From NCBI RefSeq assembly GCF_029760895.1, contig NZ_CP121679.1:1054001-1118000 (forward strand): a DNA stretch of 64,000 bases, in the 5' to 3' direction. Source of the stretch: Ancylobacter sp. WKF20. Its GTDB lineage: Bacteria; Pseudomonadota; Alphaproteobacteria; Rhizobiales; Xanthobacteraceae. Made by a program: the position numbers and the translations under genes. Position 1 is the stretch's first letter, and each line of letters begins with the position of its first letter. Below, piece by piece: positions 8,808 to 16,321 of this stretch. The notes beneath the pieces are model-generated. The model ran no database searches and was not told the DNA's origin. It saw only the letters and a list, made by a program, of their open reading frames with translations.

Positions 8808-9767
8808 TCAGTTTGCGGGAGAGCGGGAAACGGCCCGCGCCTCGCTCGGCGTGCAGCCGAAACGGGCGCGGTAGTTGCGACTGAACTGAGCCTGATCGCC
8901 AAAGCCCCATTCATAGGCAATTTCGGAGATCGACTTGCGGCAATGCGGGTCGCGCAGCATCGCATCGCTGGCGAGCAGCCGCTGGTTGCGGATGTACGCG
9001 CCGACGGTGATGCCCTCGGCCTCAAAGATCTGGTGCAGGTAGCGCACGGAGATGCCGCAGCCTTCGGCCACCAGCTGCGGCGACAGCCGCATGTCGCCGA
9101 GCCGGGCGCGGATGAAATGCTCGCAACGGTGCAGATGAGCGTTGCGCACCGTCGAGGAGTTCCCCGCAAGCACACGTTCGTCCGCCTCGATCGCCATGGC
9201 GAGCAGATCGACGAGTTGCTTACCGAGCAGCGCGCGGGCCGGTTCGTCCATCTCGTCAATGCGCGCCCCGGTCAGGCGCAGCATGTCGACGAACATGGCG
9301 CCCACGGCGCGGCTGGCGTCGAACTGAAGCGTGGCAAGGCGCTCGGGCCGGGCGATGCGAGCCCGCAGCACAGCGCTCGGCACCTTCATCACCCAGAGCG
9401 CGGCTGGATCGCTGTGGCTGAACTCGTAGGGCAGATGGCTACGCTCGATCAGGAAGGCGCCCGGCCGACACTGCACCTGCCGCCCATCCTGCTCGAAACG
9501 AATCTCGGCCAGTTCGGGGACGGTGATGAGATAGCTTTCCTCGCGCTCGGCAACGAGGTGGCGCTCGTGACGGCGATAGAGCAGTCCGTCCGACACGTTG
9601 CGGGAGACGGAGATCGGGCCCAGCGACCACGCGCCGAGGCTGCCGGTGAAGGTGTCTCCTGAGGCGAAGCGCAGATCGAGCGGGAAGTATGTGCTGGAGA
9701 CGGCCGTCTGCCAGAACTGGCGCCTCTGCATCGGCGCCGCCTGATTGGTCGAGTAGCTGGCACGCAT
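8808..9767 (-). CDS. AraC-family transcriptional regulator (FeaR-like)
   Basis: A 319-residue one-component regulator. The N-terminal part (about 1-190) resembles the AraC-binding-like domain of FeaR-type regulators (Pfam AraC_binding_2). The C-terminal part (about 215-315) is an AraC/XylS double helix-turn-helix, including CGISVRYLHQIFEAEG and the terminal signature ISEIAYEWGFGDQAQFSRNYRARFG. The start at 9767 lies 8 bp after a GGAGG box; a longer frame to 9857 has no such site. Position directly upstream of hyuA makes it the probable ligand-responsive activator of the hyu-transporter operon. Inducer unknown. Confidence 0.88.
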   Translation of the reverse strand: MRASYSTNQAAPMQRRQFWQTAVSSTYFPLDLRFASGDTFTGSLGAWSLGPISVSRNVSDGLLYRRHERHLVAEREESYLITVPELAEIRFEQDGRQVQCRPGAFLIERSHLPYEFSHSDPAALWVMKVPSAVLRARIARPERLATLQFDASRAVGAMFVDMLRLTGARIDEMDEPARALLGKQLVDLLAMAIEADERVLAGNSSTVRNAHLHRCEHFIRARLGDMRLSPQLVAEGCGISVRYLHQIFEAEGITVGAYIRNQRLLASDAMLRDPHCRKSISEIAYEWGFGDQAQFSRNYRARFGCTPSEARAVSRSPAN

Positions 9768-9887
9768 GTCATGCTCCTCCGATCCAAAATGCGGGACGTC
9801 CTCGGGACGCGCCGCCGTGGGTTCAACAGGCACGGCTCCCACACGCCGCGACCACACGTTGGGCGTGACGCGCAGGCGACGATGGTG

Positions 9888-10613
9888 TCAGGCAAGCCAA
9901 GGCCGCACCGCCTCTTTCAAGACGCGCGCCAACTCCACGGCGTTCGGCGTATCGGAGTGGATGCAAATCGTGTCGGCCTTCATGTCGAAGTCCCGGCCGT
10001 CAATGGTCGTTGCCTTGCCATCCGTCAGCATCCGCACGGCCCGCCGCGCCGCCTCCACGGGATCGCGCGCCGCATGCTCCCGGGTGATCAGCAGCGCGCC
10101 CGCGGAGTCGTAGTCAAGATCGGCATAGTATTCAGAGACGAAGGCGAGGCCACGGCTGCGGTAGACCTCTTCGTGCAGCGTGCCGGCCATGCCGATCACC
10201 GGGACGTCGTAAACTAGAGCGGCGTCGGCCACGGCCTGCGCCACCTCTTCGCGGCGCATCGCAGCACCATAAAGTGCGCCGTGCGGCTTCACATGATTGA
10301 GCTTCAGACCTGCGTCGTCCAGGAACGCTTTCAGCGCGCCGATCTGGTAGAGGACGCAGGCAGCGATTTCCTCCCGGGTCATCGCCATGTCGCGACGGCC
10401 AAAGCCCTGCAAGTCCGGGAAGGACGGGTGCGCGCCCACCGCCACGCCGTTCGAGACGGCCAGACGCACCGTCTCGCGGATCACCATCGGGTCGGAGGCA
10501 TGGAAACCGCAGGCGACGTTACCAATATTGATATGCGGCATGATCCCGGCATCGTCGCCGCAGCGATACAGGCCAAACCCCTCGCCCATGTCGCAATTGA
10601 TGACGACACCCAT
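9888..10613 (-). CDS. pxpA: LamB/YcsF family protein, 5-oxoprolinase subunit A-like
   Basis: A 241-residue cytoplasmic protein of the LamB/YcsF family. The hallmark N-terminus INCDMGEGFGLYRCGDD and the stretches NVACGFHASDP, VGAHPSFPDLQGFGRR and VKPHGALY are all present. In the characterised PxpABC enzyme this subunit takes part in ATP-dependent opening of 5-oxoproline to glutamate. It lies downstream of the LysR gene on the same strand, apart from its usual partners, which are transcribed divergently together with a biotin carboxylase and carrier. It is preceded by one of two copies of a 36-bp element (10670-10705). Family certain; substrate could be 5-oxoproline or another lactam. Confidence 0.92.
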   Translation of the reverse strand: MGVVINCDMGEGFGLYRCGDDAGIMPHINIGNVACGFHASDPMVIRETVRLAVSNGVAVGAHPSFPDLQGFGRRDMAMTREEIAACVLYQIGALKAFLDDAGLKLNHVKPHGALYGAAMRREEVAQAVADAALVYDVPVIGMAGTLHEEVYRSRGLAFVSEYYADLDYDSAGALLITREHAARDPVEAARRAVRMLTDGKATTIDGRDFDMKADTICIHSDTPNAVELARVLKEAVRPWLA

Positions 10614-10669
10614 GCCCCGCTCTCCGCTTGCCTGATGACTGGCGAAGCGTGACGACGCGAGGCGGCAAG

Positions 10670-10705
10670 CGTCAAATCGTATTAAACGGAAGTGGATATC
10701 TTAAA
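10670..10705 (-). promoter_or_regulatory. Conserved 36-bp element upstream of pxpA (copy 1)
   Basis: Read on the minus strand, this element has the pattern TTTnnGATnTCC, seven variable bases, then TTTAATnCnATTT. It matches a copy at 11715-11750 at 22 of 36 positions without gaps. The TTTAAT block lies 61-73 bp upstream of the pxpA start, and the 5' end overlaps the LysR stop codon. Same orientation and similar distance to the gene start as in copy 2 suggest a shared operator or promoter, plausibly for the LysR regulator encoded between them. This is inference from the alignment alone. Confidence 0.5.
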
Positions 10706-11663
10706 TTTCGATGGCACCCGTCCGACCGCGCGTCTCGTCCGAGGACGCCGAACGGCCGGTGCTGTCACCAGCCACGGCAAAGCGCAGGAAATCGCAGAAC
10801 GCCCGGGTCGCCGCGGTAAAGCTGGCATCGCGCCGCCATGCGAGGCCGACATCCATGCTCGGCACCTCATCGGACAAATCGCGCAGTTCGATGCGCTGCC
10901 CCTCCAGCGACCACGGCCGGTAGATCAGGTCGGACAGCACGGTGATCCCCATGCCCCCGCCGACCATGGAGCGCACGGCCTCCACCGAGGAGGTGCGGAA
11001 GATGGTGCGGGGCTCAAGTCCAAGCGCGGTCCAGTAGCGCAGAGCCGTGTGCTTGGCCTCGTCGACTGTCAGCATGACATAAGGATAGCGCGCCACATCG
11101 GCGAGGGAGACCCGCTCCGGACGGGTCAGCGGATGTGACGGCGCCAGCCACAGCCGACGCGCCGAACGCAGCAGCAACTGGCTTGCAAGATCTTCGCGGT
11201 TGTTGAGGTTGGAAACCAGCAGAACAGCGACATCCAAAGCCCCGTCGACCAGCGCCTGCTCCACCACCGAGCGCGGCGCCTCGAACAATTCGATGGAGAT
11301 GCCGGGAAAGCTCGACTGGAAGCGCATCTGATGGCGCGGGAGGAAATAGCCGGAGACGGTATAGGTCACGCCGACACGGACCGTGCCGGAAATCTCGTCG
11401 GTCGAATGGCGGGCGTCGCGCACGGCTTCGGCGACCGCCGTCAGGATCTGGCGTCCCTGAGACAGGAAACGGCTACCCTCCAGCGTCACGCTCACCCCGG
11501 TGGGTGTCCGGTCGAGCAGCCGCGCTCCGAGCATCCCCTCCAACTGCTGGATCGCGGCGGTGACCGCAGACTGCGAGACATTCAGTTCGACGGCGGCCTG
11601 ACTGATCCGCCCGGTTTCGGCGGCAGCGACGAAGTAGCGGATCTGCTTCAGCGAAATCGACAT
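10701..11663 (-). CDS. LysR-family transcriptional regulator
   Basis: A 320-residue LysR-type regulator. The winged helix-turn-helix is at residues 3-62 (IRYFVAAAETGRISQAA, SQSAVTAAIQQLE, LLDRTPTGVSVT). The effector-binding domain spans about 90-295 and includes VRVGVTYTVSGYFLP and GGGMGITVLSD. It is transcribed divergently from the BCCP-biotin carboxylase-PxpBC operon across 150 bp, and in line with pxpA. This is the usual layout for a LysR protein controlling its neighbours. The C-terminal 25 residues are Ser/Arg/Thr-rich and probably disordered. The effector is probably the locus substrate or product, but is unknown. Confidence 0.9.
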   Translation of the reverse strand: MSISLKQIRYFVAAAETGRISQAAVELNVSQSAVTAAIQQLEGMLGARLLDRTPTGVSVTLEGSRFLSQGRQILTAVAEAVRDARHSTDEISGTVRVGVTYTVSGYFLPRHQMRFQSSFPGISIELFEAPRSVVEQALVDGALDVAVLLVSNLNNREDLASQLLLRSARRLWLAPSHPLTRPERVSLADVARYPYVMLTVDEAKHTALRYWTALGLEPRTIFRTSSVEAVRSMVGGGMGITVLSDLIYRPWSLEGQRIELRDLSDEVPSMDVGLAWRRDASFTAATRAFCDFLRFAVAGDSTGRSASSDETRGRTGAIEI

Positions 11664-11714
11664 GGCGGTCCTCGAAGCCGGCCGGCGAGGCCAGGTTTCA
11701 TGATGCTATCTGAT

Positions 11715-11750
11715 TTTCTGATGTCCCAAATTCTTTAATGCTATTTCTCG
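11715..11750 (+). promoter_or_regulatory. Conserved 36-bp element upstream of BCCP operon (copy 2)
   Basis: Second copy of the TTTnnGATnTCC-N7-TTTAATnCnATTT element, in the 150-bp divergent region between the LysR gene and the BCCP gene. It points toward the BCCP gene, with the TTTAAT block 68-80 bp upstream of its ATG. 22 of 36 bases match copy 1 in front of pxpA. It is a candidate LysR operator or common promoter joining the two halves of the pxp regulon. Confidence 0.5.
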
Positions 11751-11813
11751 TCCGCAGCGTCTTTTGCAACTCTTCGGCCAGCGATGATCCGCAGATTGAA
11801 TGGACGCAGCGTG

Positions 11814-12053
11814 ATGGCGAAGACGATACAGGCACCGCTTCCGGGTACCTTCTACCGGTCGGCCGCACCGGGCGAACCGGCGTTCAAGTCATTGGGCGAT
11901 GTGGTCGCCGTGGGCGACACGATCGGCCTTATCGAGGTGATGAAGTCCTTCACGCCGGTCATCGCCGAGGAGGCGGGCACGCTCACCGCGTTCCATGTGG
12001 AGAATGAGGACGCGGTAATGGCAGGTCAGCCGCTCTACGATCTCGACGCCTGA
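11814..12053 (+). CDS. Biotin carboxyl carrier protein subunit (BCCP)
   Basis: A 79-residue lipoyl/biotinyl domain protein that would carry carboxybiotin between the biotin carboxylase encoded next and a carboxyltransferase. The hammerhead-fold pattern is seen (PLPGTFYRS, VVAVGDTIGLIEVMKSF, AGTLTAFHVENEDAV, GQPLYDL), with the acceptor lysine at residue 44 in EVMKSF. The Met before the Lys is kept, but the usual Met after it is Ser. Much shorter than AccB of the housekeeping acetyl-CoA carboxylase (about 150 residues), because it lacks the Pro/Ala-rich N-terminal part. The start at 11814 was preferred over 11784 because the domain begins there; no strong ribosome-binding site is seen for either. 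First gene of a four-gene operon. Confidence 0.85.
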   Translation: MAKTIQAPLPGTFYRSAAPGEPAFKSLGDVVAVGDTIGLIEVMKSFTPVIAEEAGTLTAFHVENEDAVMAGQPLYDLDA

Positions 12054-12055
12054 CC

Positions 12056-13447
12056 ATGGGCATCTCGACGATCTTCATCGCCAACCGCGGCGAGATCGCG
12101 GTGCGCATCATCCGCGCGGCTCGTGAGTTGGGGCTGAGGACGGTGCAGGCGGTCAGCGTGGCCGATGGCGACATGCTCGCGGCCAGGCTCGCCGATGCCG
12201 TCGGCCCGGTTGGCCCGGCCCACGCCACAAAATCCTATCTCAACAAGGAGGCGGTGGTGCGGGCGGCCCTGGAGACTGGCTGCGACGCGGTGCATCCCGG
12301 CTATGGCTTCCTGTCCGAGAATGCCGACTTCGCGCAGATGGTCGAGGAATCTGGTCTCGTCTTCATCGGCCCGAAGCCGGAAACGATCCGTCAGATGGGC
12401 GACAAGGCCCGCGCCCGGCAGGAGGCGCAGGCCGCTGGTGTGCCGACCGTGCCTGGCACGGACGGTGTGGTCGCCGATCTCGAGACCGCGAAGTCGGAAG
12501 CCGCGCGCATCGGCTATCCGGTGATGATCAAGGCAGCCGCCGGCGGCGGCGGACGTGGCATCCGCGTTGCCCGCGACGAGGCGGAGTTGTCTGTGGAGTT
12601 CCCGCAGGCGAGCGGCGAGGCGCGTGCCGCCTTCGGCGATGGCGGACTGTATCTCGAACGTTTCATCGGCCGCGCTCGCCATATCGAGGTGCAGGTGCTC
12701 GGTGATGGGGAGCGCGCCGTTCATCTGTTTGAGCGCGAGTGCTCGCTGCAACGGCGCCGGCAGAAGGTATGGGAGGAGGCGCCCGCCGCCTGCCTGACGC
12801 GCGAGCAGCGGGCGGCGCTGTGCTCATCGGCGGTGCGCCTTGCCGAGCGTGTCGGCTACCGCGGCGCGGGGACGCTGGAATATCTGTTCGACGATACCAC
12901 CGGCGAGTTCTTCTTCATCGAGATGAACACGCGCATCCAGGTGGAGCATCCCGTTACCGAGATGGTGACGGGGGTGGACCTCGTGCGGGCGATGATCCGC
13001 ATCGCGAGGGGCGAACCGCTGGCGCTGAGCCAGGAGGACATCGTGCTCAAGGGCCATGCGATCGAGGCGCGCATCTGCGCCGAGGATCCGGCCGCCGATT
13101 TCCGTCCCTCGCCGGGCACCGTCAGCGCGCTTGCCGTGCCGGGTGGCTTTGGCGTGCGCTTCGATACCCTGCTCTATGCCGGCTACACCGTGCCGCCCTT
13201 TTATGACTCGTTACTCGGCAAGCTCATCGCCCATGACGAGAACCGCACCGCCGCGATTGTGCGGCTCGACCGGGCGCTCGGCGAGTTGACGATCGAAGGG
13301 CTCCCCACCACGGCGCCGCTACACCGCGCGCTTGCCGCCAATCAGGCGGTGCAGGCCGGCACCCTTCATACGCGCTGGCTGGAAGAATGGCTGTCGAGCG
13401 CGCCATTGGCCGTGCCTGCCTCACCCATCATTGCCACTCCTGCCTGA
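12056..13447 (+). CDS. Biotin carboxylase (AccC-like)
   Basis: A 463-residue ATP-grasp enzyme that carboxylates the biotin on the carrier protein using ATP and bicarbonate. Seen are the N-terminal IANRGEIAVRIIRAARELG, the glycine-rich ATP loop KAAAGGGGRGIR, FIEMNTRIQVEHPVTE with the catalytic Arg/Glu cluster, and the C-terminal RICAEDP. It starts 2 bp after the BCCP stop. It is probably not the housekeeping acetyl-CoA carboxylase subunit, because its partners here are the PxpB/PxpC-like pair. The equivalent domains in urea carboxylase form the carboxyltransferase centre. I infer that it serves N-carboxylation of an amide or lactam. Confidence 0.9.
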   Translation: MGISTIFIANRGEIAVRIIRAARELGLRTVQAVSVADGDMLAARLADAVGPVGPAHATKSYLNKEAVVRAALETGCDAVHPGYGFLSENADFAQMVEESGLVFIGPKPETIRQMGDKARARQEAQAAGVPTVPGTDGVVADLETAKSEAARIGYPVMIKAAAGGGGRGIRVARDEAELSVEFPQASGEARAAFGDGGLYLERFIGRARHIEVQVLGDGERAVHLFERECSLQRRRQKVWEEAPAACLTREQRAALCSSAVRLAERVGYRGAGTLEYLFDDTTGEFFFIEMNTRIQVEHPVTEMVTGVDLVRAMIRIARGEPLALSQEDIVLKGHAIEARICAEDPAADFRPSPGTVSALAVPGGFGVRFDTLLYAGYTVPPFYDSLLGKLIAHDENRTAAIVRLDRALGELTIEGLPTTAPLHRALAANQAVQAGTLHTRWLEEWLSSAPLAVPASPIIATPA

Positions 13448-13460
13448 GGGATCGACCGCG

Positions 13461-14330
13461 ATGCAGACGCGCTATTCATTCGGCGGCGACGAGCACATCT
13501 TCGTCGAGGTCGCCGAAGAAATGTCCCTGGAGGCCTTCTTCAAGAGCCTGTCCATGACCAATGCGGTGCGCGAGGCAAACATCGCTGGCGTCACCGAGAT
13601 TTGCCCGGCCAACGCCTCGTTCCAGATCAAGTTCGACCCCGACATCATCGCTCCGCAAGACCTGATGGCCGAGCTGAAGAGCTTCGAGGCAGCGGCCGAG
13701 AGCACTGAGAAGACCATCGCCACCCGCATCATCGAGATTCCGGTGCTCTATGATGATCCGTGGACCAATGAGACGCTGATGCGTTTCCGCGAACGCCATC
13801 AGGATCCGAACTCCACCGACCTGCAATATGCGGCGCGGGTGAACAATTACGAGAGCGTGGCGAGCTTCATCGCGGCCCACGCGGCCGCGCCGTGGTTCGT
13901 TTCCATGGTCGGCTTCGTCGCGGGCCTGCCCTTCACGTACCAGTTGGTGGAACGGGCCAAGCAGATCGAAGTGCCGAAATATCTGCGGCCGCGTACCGAC
14001 ACGCCGCGCCTCACCATCGGCCATGGCGGCTGCTTCGGCTGCATCTATTCGGTGCGGGGCGCCGGCGGCTACCAGATGTTCGGCGTAACCCCGATGCCGA
14101 TCTACGATCCTGCTGGAAAGATCAGCTATCTCAAGGATCTGATGATCTTCCGCCCGGGCGACATCATCAAGTTTCGCTCCATCGACCGGGCGGAGTACGA
14201 CGCCACCGTGGCGGCAATCGACGAAGGGCGTTTCGAGCCAAGGATCGCGTCGGCGCCGTTCTCGCTGGACGCCTTCACCGCCGATCCCGACGGCACGAAC
14301 GCCAAGCTGCTGGAGGCCCTCAATGGTTGA
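13461..14330 (+). CDS. PxpB/AHS1-family carboxyltransferase-like protein
   Basis: A 289-residue protein of the allophanate hydrolase subunit 1 (AHS1, KipI/PxpB) family with a cyclophilin-like core. In known enzymes the family forms half of 5-oxoprolinase or half of the carboxyltransferase domain of urea carboxylase. Typical motifs are IEIPVLYDDPW, VGFVAGLPFTY and FRPGDIIKFRSI. The segment GCIYSVRGAGGYQMFGVTP replaces the PxpB-type GIYP...GGWQ form and resembles the CIYG...GGYQ of urea carboxylase. The first 70 residues precede the usual AHS1 start and look like a separate small domain. Overlaps the next gene by 8 bp. Carboxyltransferase role is my inference. Confidence 0.85.
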   Translation: MQTRYSFGGDEHIFVEVAEEMSLEAFFKSLSMTNAVREANIAGVTEICPANASFQIKFDPDIIAPQDLMAELKSFEAAAESTEKTIATRIIEIPVLYDDPWTNETLMRFRERHQDPNSTDLQYAARVNNYESVASFIAAHAAAPWFVSMVGFVAGLPFTYQLVERAKQIEVPKYLRPRTDTPRLTIGHGGCFGCIYSVRGAGGYQMFGVTPMPIYDPAGKISYLKDLMIFRPGDIIKFRSIDRAEYDATVAAIDEGRFEPRIASAPFSLDAFTADPDGTNAKLLEALNG

Positions 14331-15309
14331 ACGCTCGTTCGAGGTCGTCAAACCCGGCCTTGCCACAACCGTGCAGGACCTCGGCCGTCCGGGCTACTAT
14401 CATCTCGGTCTGCCACTCTCCGGCGCGATGGACCGCTTCGCGCTGATCGCCGCGAACTGCCTGGTCGGCAATCCCGACGGCGCGGCCGGGCTGGAGGCGG
14501 TGTTCCTCGGCCCGGAACTCCGTTTTTCCGCAGACGCGCTCGTCGCCATCACCGGCGCCGAGCTGCCGCCCAAACTCGATGGCGTCGAGCAGCCCCTCTG
14601 GACCGCTTTCTCGGTGAAGGCCGGGCAGGTGCTGTCGTTTGCCTTCCTCAAAGCCGGCGCGCGCGCCTACATCGCCATCCATGGCGGCATCGACGTGCCT
14701 GAGGTCCTTGGCTCGCGCTCGACCTATGCGCTCGGCGCCTTGGGCGGCTTTGAGGGCCGCGCGCTGAAGGCGGGCGATGTTGTGCCGCTGGGAGCACCGA
14801 CGGCTCGAGGGCACGAGGGCGCGACGCTGCCGGTGTCAGGCCGCCGCCCGGTTCAGGCAAGCGGCGTGGAGATCCGGGTGGTGCCGGGCCTCTACTGGCA
14901 CCGCATCACCGAAGAGGCGCAGGCCGGTTTCTTCGAGGATAGCTGGAAGGTGGCTCCCGAGGCGGACCGCATCGGCTACCGCTTCCGCGGCGGTCGAAAG
15001 CTCGACTTCGTCCCGCGCAAGCAGCCTTTCGGTGCCGGTTCCGACCCGTCCAACATTGTCGACAGTTGCTACCCCTACGGCTCGATACAGGTGCCGGGTG
15101 GCACCGAGCCGATCGTGCTGCACCGTGACGCGGTGTCAGGCGGCGGCTATTTCATGATCGGCACCGTCATCTCGGCCGACATGGATCTGATTGGGCAATT
15201 ACAGCCGCACCAGCCCGTGCGTTTCGCCGCCGTCACGCTGGAGGCCGCCCTCAAGGCGCGTGCGGCAGAGACGATGCGGCTCAAGCAAATGGACCTGCTG
15301 CTGCCGTGA
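14323..15309 (+). CDS. pxpC: PxpC/AHS2-family biotin-dependent carboxyltransferase-like protein
   Basis: A 328-residue allophanate hydrolase subunit 2 (AHS2, KipA/PxpC) family protein, the partner of the upstream AHS1 protein. Hallmarks are VVKPGLATTVQDLGRPGYY, LPLSGAMDRFAL, ANCLVGNPDGAAGLEA and GARAYIAIHGGIDVP. The C-terminal half has a PFGAGSDPSNIVDS stretch and ends in the family's typical region around QLQPHQPVRF. It starts within the last codons of the AHS1 gene (8-bp overlap), indicating coupled synthesis of a complex. With BCCP and biotin carboxylase it covers all domains of a urea-carboxylase-type enzyme. It ends the operon; I see no clear terminator behind it. Confidence 0.9.
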   Translation: MVERSFEVVKPGLATTVQDLGRPGYYHLGLPLSGAMDRFALIAANCLVGNPDGAAGLEAVFLGPELRFSADALVAITGAELPPKLDGVEQPLWTAFSVKAGQVLSFAFLKAGARAYIAIHGGIDVPEVLGSRSTYALGALGGFEGRALKAGDVVPLGAPTARGHEGATLPVSGRRPVQASGVEIRVVPGLYWHRITEEAQAGFFEDSWKVAPEADRIGYRFRGGRKLDFVPRKQPFGAGSDPSNIVDSCYPYGSIQVPGGTEPIVLHRDAVSGGGYFMIGTVISADMDLIGQLQPHQPVRFAAVTLEAALKARAAETMRLKQMDLLLP

Positions 15310-15495
15310 CGGGTCGGTGAGGAAAGCCGACCTCCCCTGCGCCGGAACGATTATTGTCGGGGCCAGGGTCAGCGAGGCGCAAACGGGGCCGGATCGGCTC
15401 CGGAAGGGACCCGAACACAGGCCGGGTGCTACGATCTAGGCGGCAACAGTCACGGGCCCGGCCGGTCCGAAAGAGAGCAGCGCGCCGCCGAAAGC
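15310..15495. other. Intergenic stretch after pxpC, no gene seen
   Basis: This 186-bp piece opens a 720-bp region (15310-16029) that has no intact gene between pxpC and tRNA-Glu. Its base composition still resembles the GC-rich neighbours. I find no convincing terminator, promoter or reading frame in it. The AT-richer part of the region starts after it and holds the frameshifted gene at 15496-15892. Confidence 0.5.
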
Positions 15496-15892
15496 TTAAG
15501 GCGCTGTGATCAAGGCCAGACGACGGGAAGTGGTTCCCGAGTTTATACTGCGGGCCAATAGAAATAGGACGTCTACGCAGCGACGATGCATATCTTCTGC
15601 GATTTGATAATTTACAACTTTTTTGGCGATCTACGGCCTCTGCGGCCTGCGCCTTCTCTCGTTCACGCTCTATTCCATCTAGGCTTGCTCGATTCCAAGC
15701 GAACCAGATAGCTCCCATGGCGCCCAAGAATTGGAGCCATGCGGCAACATCGCCCGATGTCGTGGCGGAAAAATCAAAAATCGGACCGCTTAGCGCTGTG
15801 ATGACGATCACGGCTGCAGCAAGCAGCATCAAGGCGAGGCAAAAAGGTGATGTCCGTTTTGGTCTCGCATCGCCTCCGCGCTCGAATTGCAT
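15496..15892 (-). pseudogene. Small two-helix membrane protein gene, frameshifted at a six-A run
   Basis: From the ATG at 15892 the frame encodes a basic N-terminus, a transmembrane helix (LALMLLAAAVIVITALSG) and a second one (WLQFLGAMGAIWFAW). A charged helix ending EAVDRQK follows, after which the frame turns into Arg/Ser-rich nonsense and does not stop for a long way. At the run of six A (15619-15624, minus strand) a shift of one base opens a sensible frame (VVNYQIAEDMHRRCVDVLFL) that stops at 15496. Corrected length is about 131 residues. The arrangement of two helices plus a coiled tail is common in small phage- or island-borne membrane proteins. It could be a real mutation, a sequencing error or programmed slippage. 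Function unknown. Confidence 0.6.
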
Positions 15893-16029
15893 CTTGTCAA
15901 AAAAGTATGCGATTCGTCGGGCTGCTGTGCGTCCGCCATTGTTCACCGCCGTGTATGCGGAGCCGCCGAGGTTTATTCGACGAATAATAGACGGCTTTGA
16001 CCAATGGGGCTGCAACCCATTGAAAATGC

Positions 16030-16104
16030 TGGCGCGCCCTAGGGGAGTCGAACCCCTCTCTCCACCGTGAAAGGGTGGCGTCCTAACCGATAGACGAAGG
16101 GCGC
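16030..16104 (-). tRNA. tRNA-Glu (anticodon TTC)
   Basis: A 75-nt cloverleaf with the CCA end encoded (16030-16032). Acceptor stem GCGCCCT pairs with AGGGCGC. The anticodon stem CCACC/GGTGG encloses the loop CTTTCAC, anticodon TTC. The T-arm is AGGGG-TTCGACT-CCCCT and the D-arm starts GTCTATCGGTTAGGAC. It is transcribed toward the AT-richer, frameshifted gene; tRNA genes often border transferred DNA. Confidence 0.97.
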
Positions 16105-16321
16105 GCAGGCCGGGGCCTTATAGGGGCGCGCGGGCCGGCGCACAAGAGGGCATGCGTCGCGTCATCCACAGGCTCGCGCGAGTGCGGGAGCGACTTGTCG
16201 CACAACCTAGACCGGAGCCGCCGATGCCTCCGGTCCTGCCTGTTCTGCGAGCGATGGGCCGTCCCGGCGCGGGTGAGCCGCGGACGTCCGCCTCACCAGC
16301 GAGGGTGTCGCCCGGCGCGTC

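Noticed and set aside
8396..9259. N-terminal extension of hyuA by 288 codons
   Set aside because: It runs antisense-free but out of frame through the AraC regulator gene. Composition is unlike protein and the family starts just before VDVGGTFTD.
12056..13447. Housekeeping acetyl-CoA carboxylase accBC
   Set aside because: The carrier is too short for AccB and the genes are linked to the PxpB/PxpC-like pair, so a dedicated role is likelier.
15310..16104. A complete integrative element at tRNA-Glu
   Set aside because: No integrase, no excision genes and no visible direct repeat of the tRNA end in the window; only an AT-richer stretch and one broken gene.
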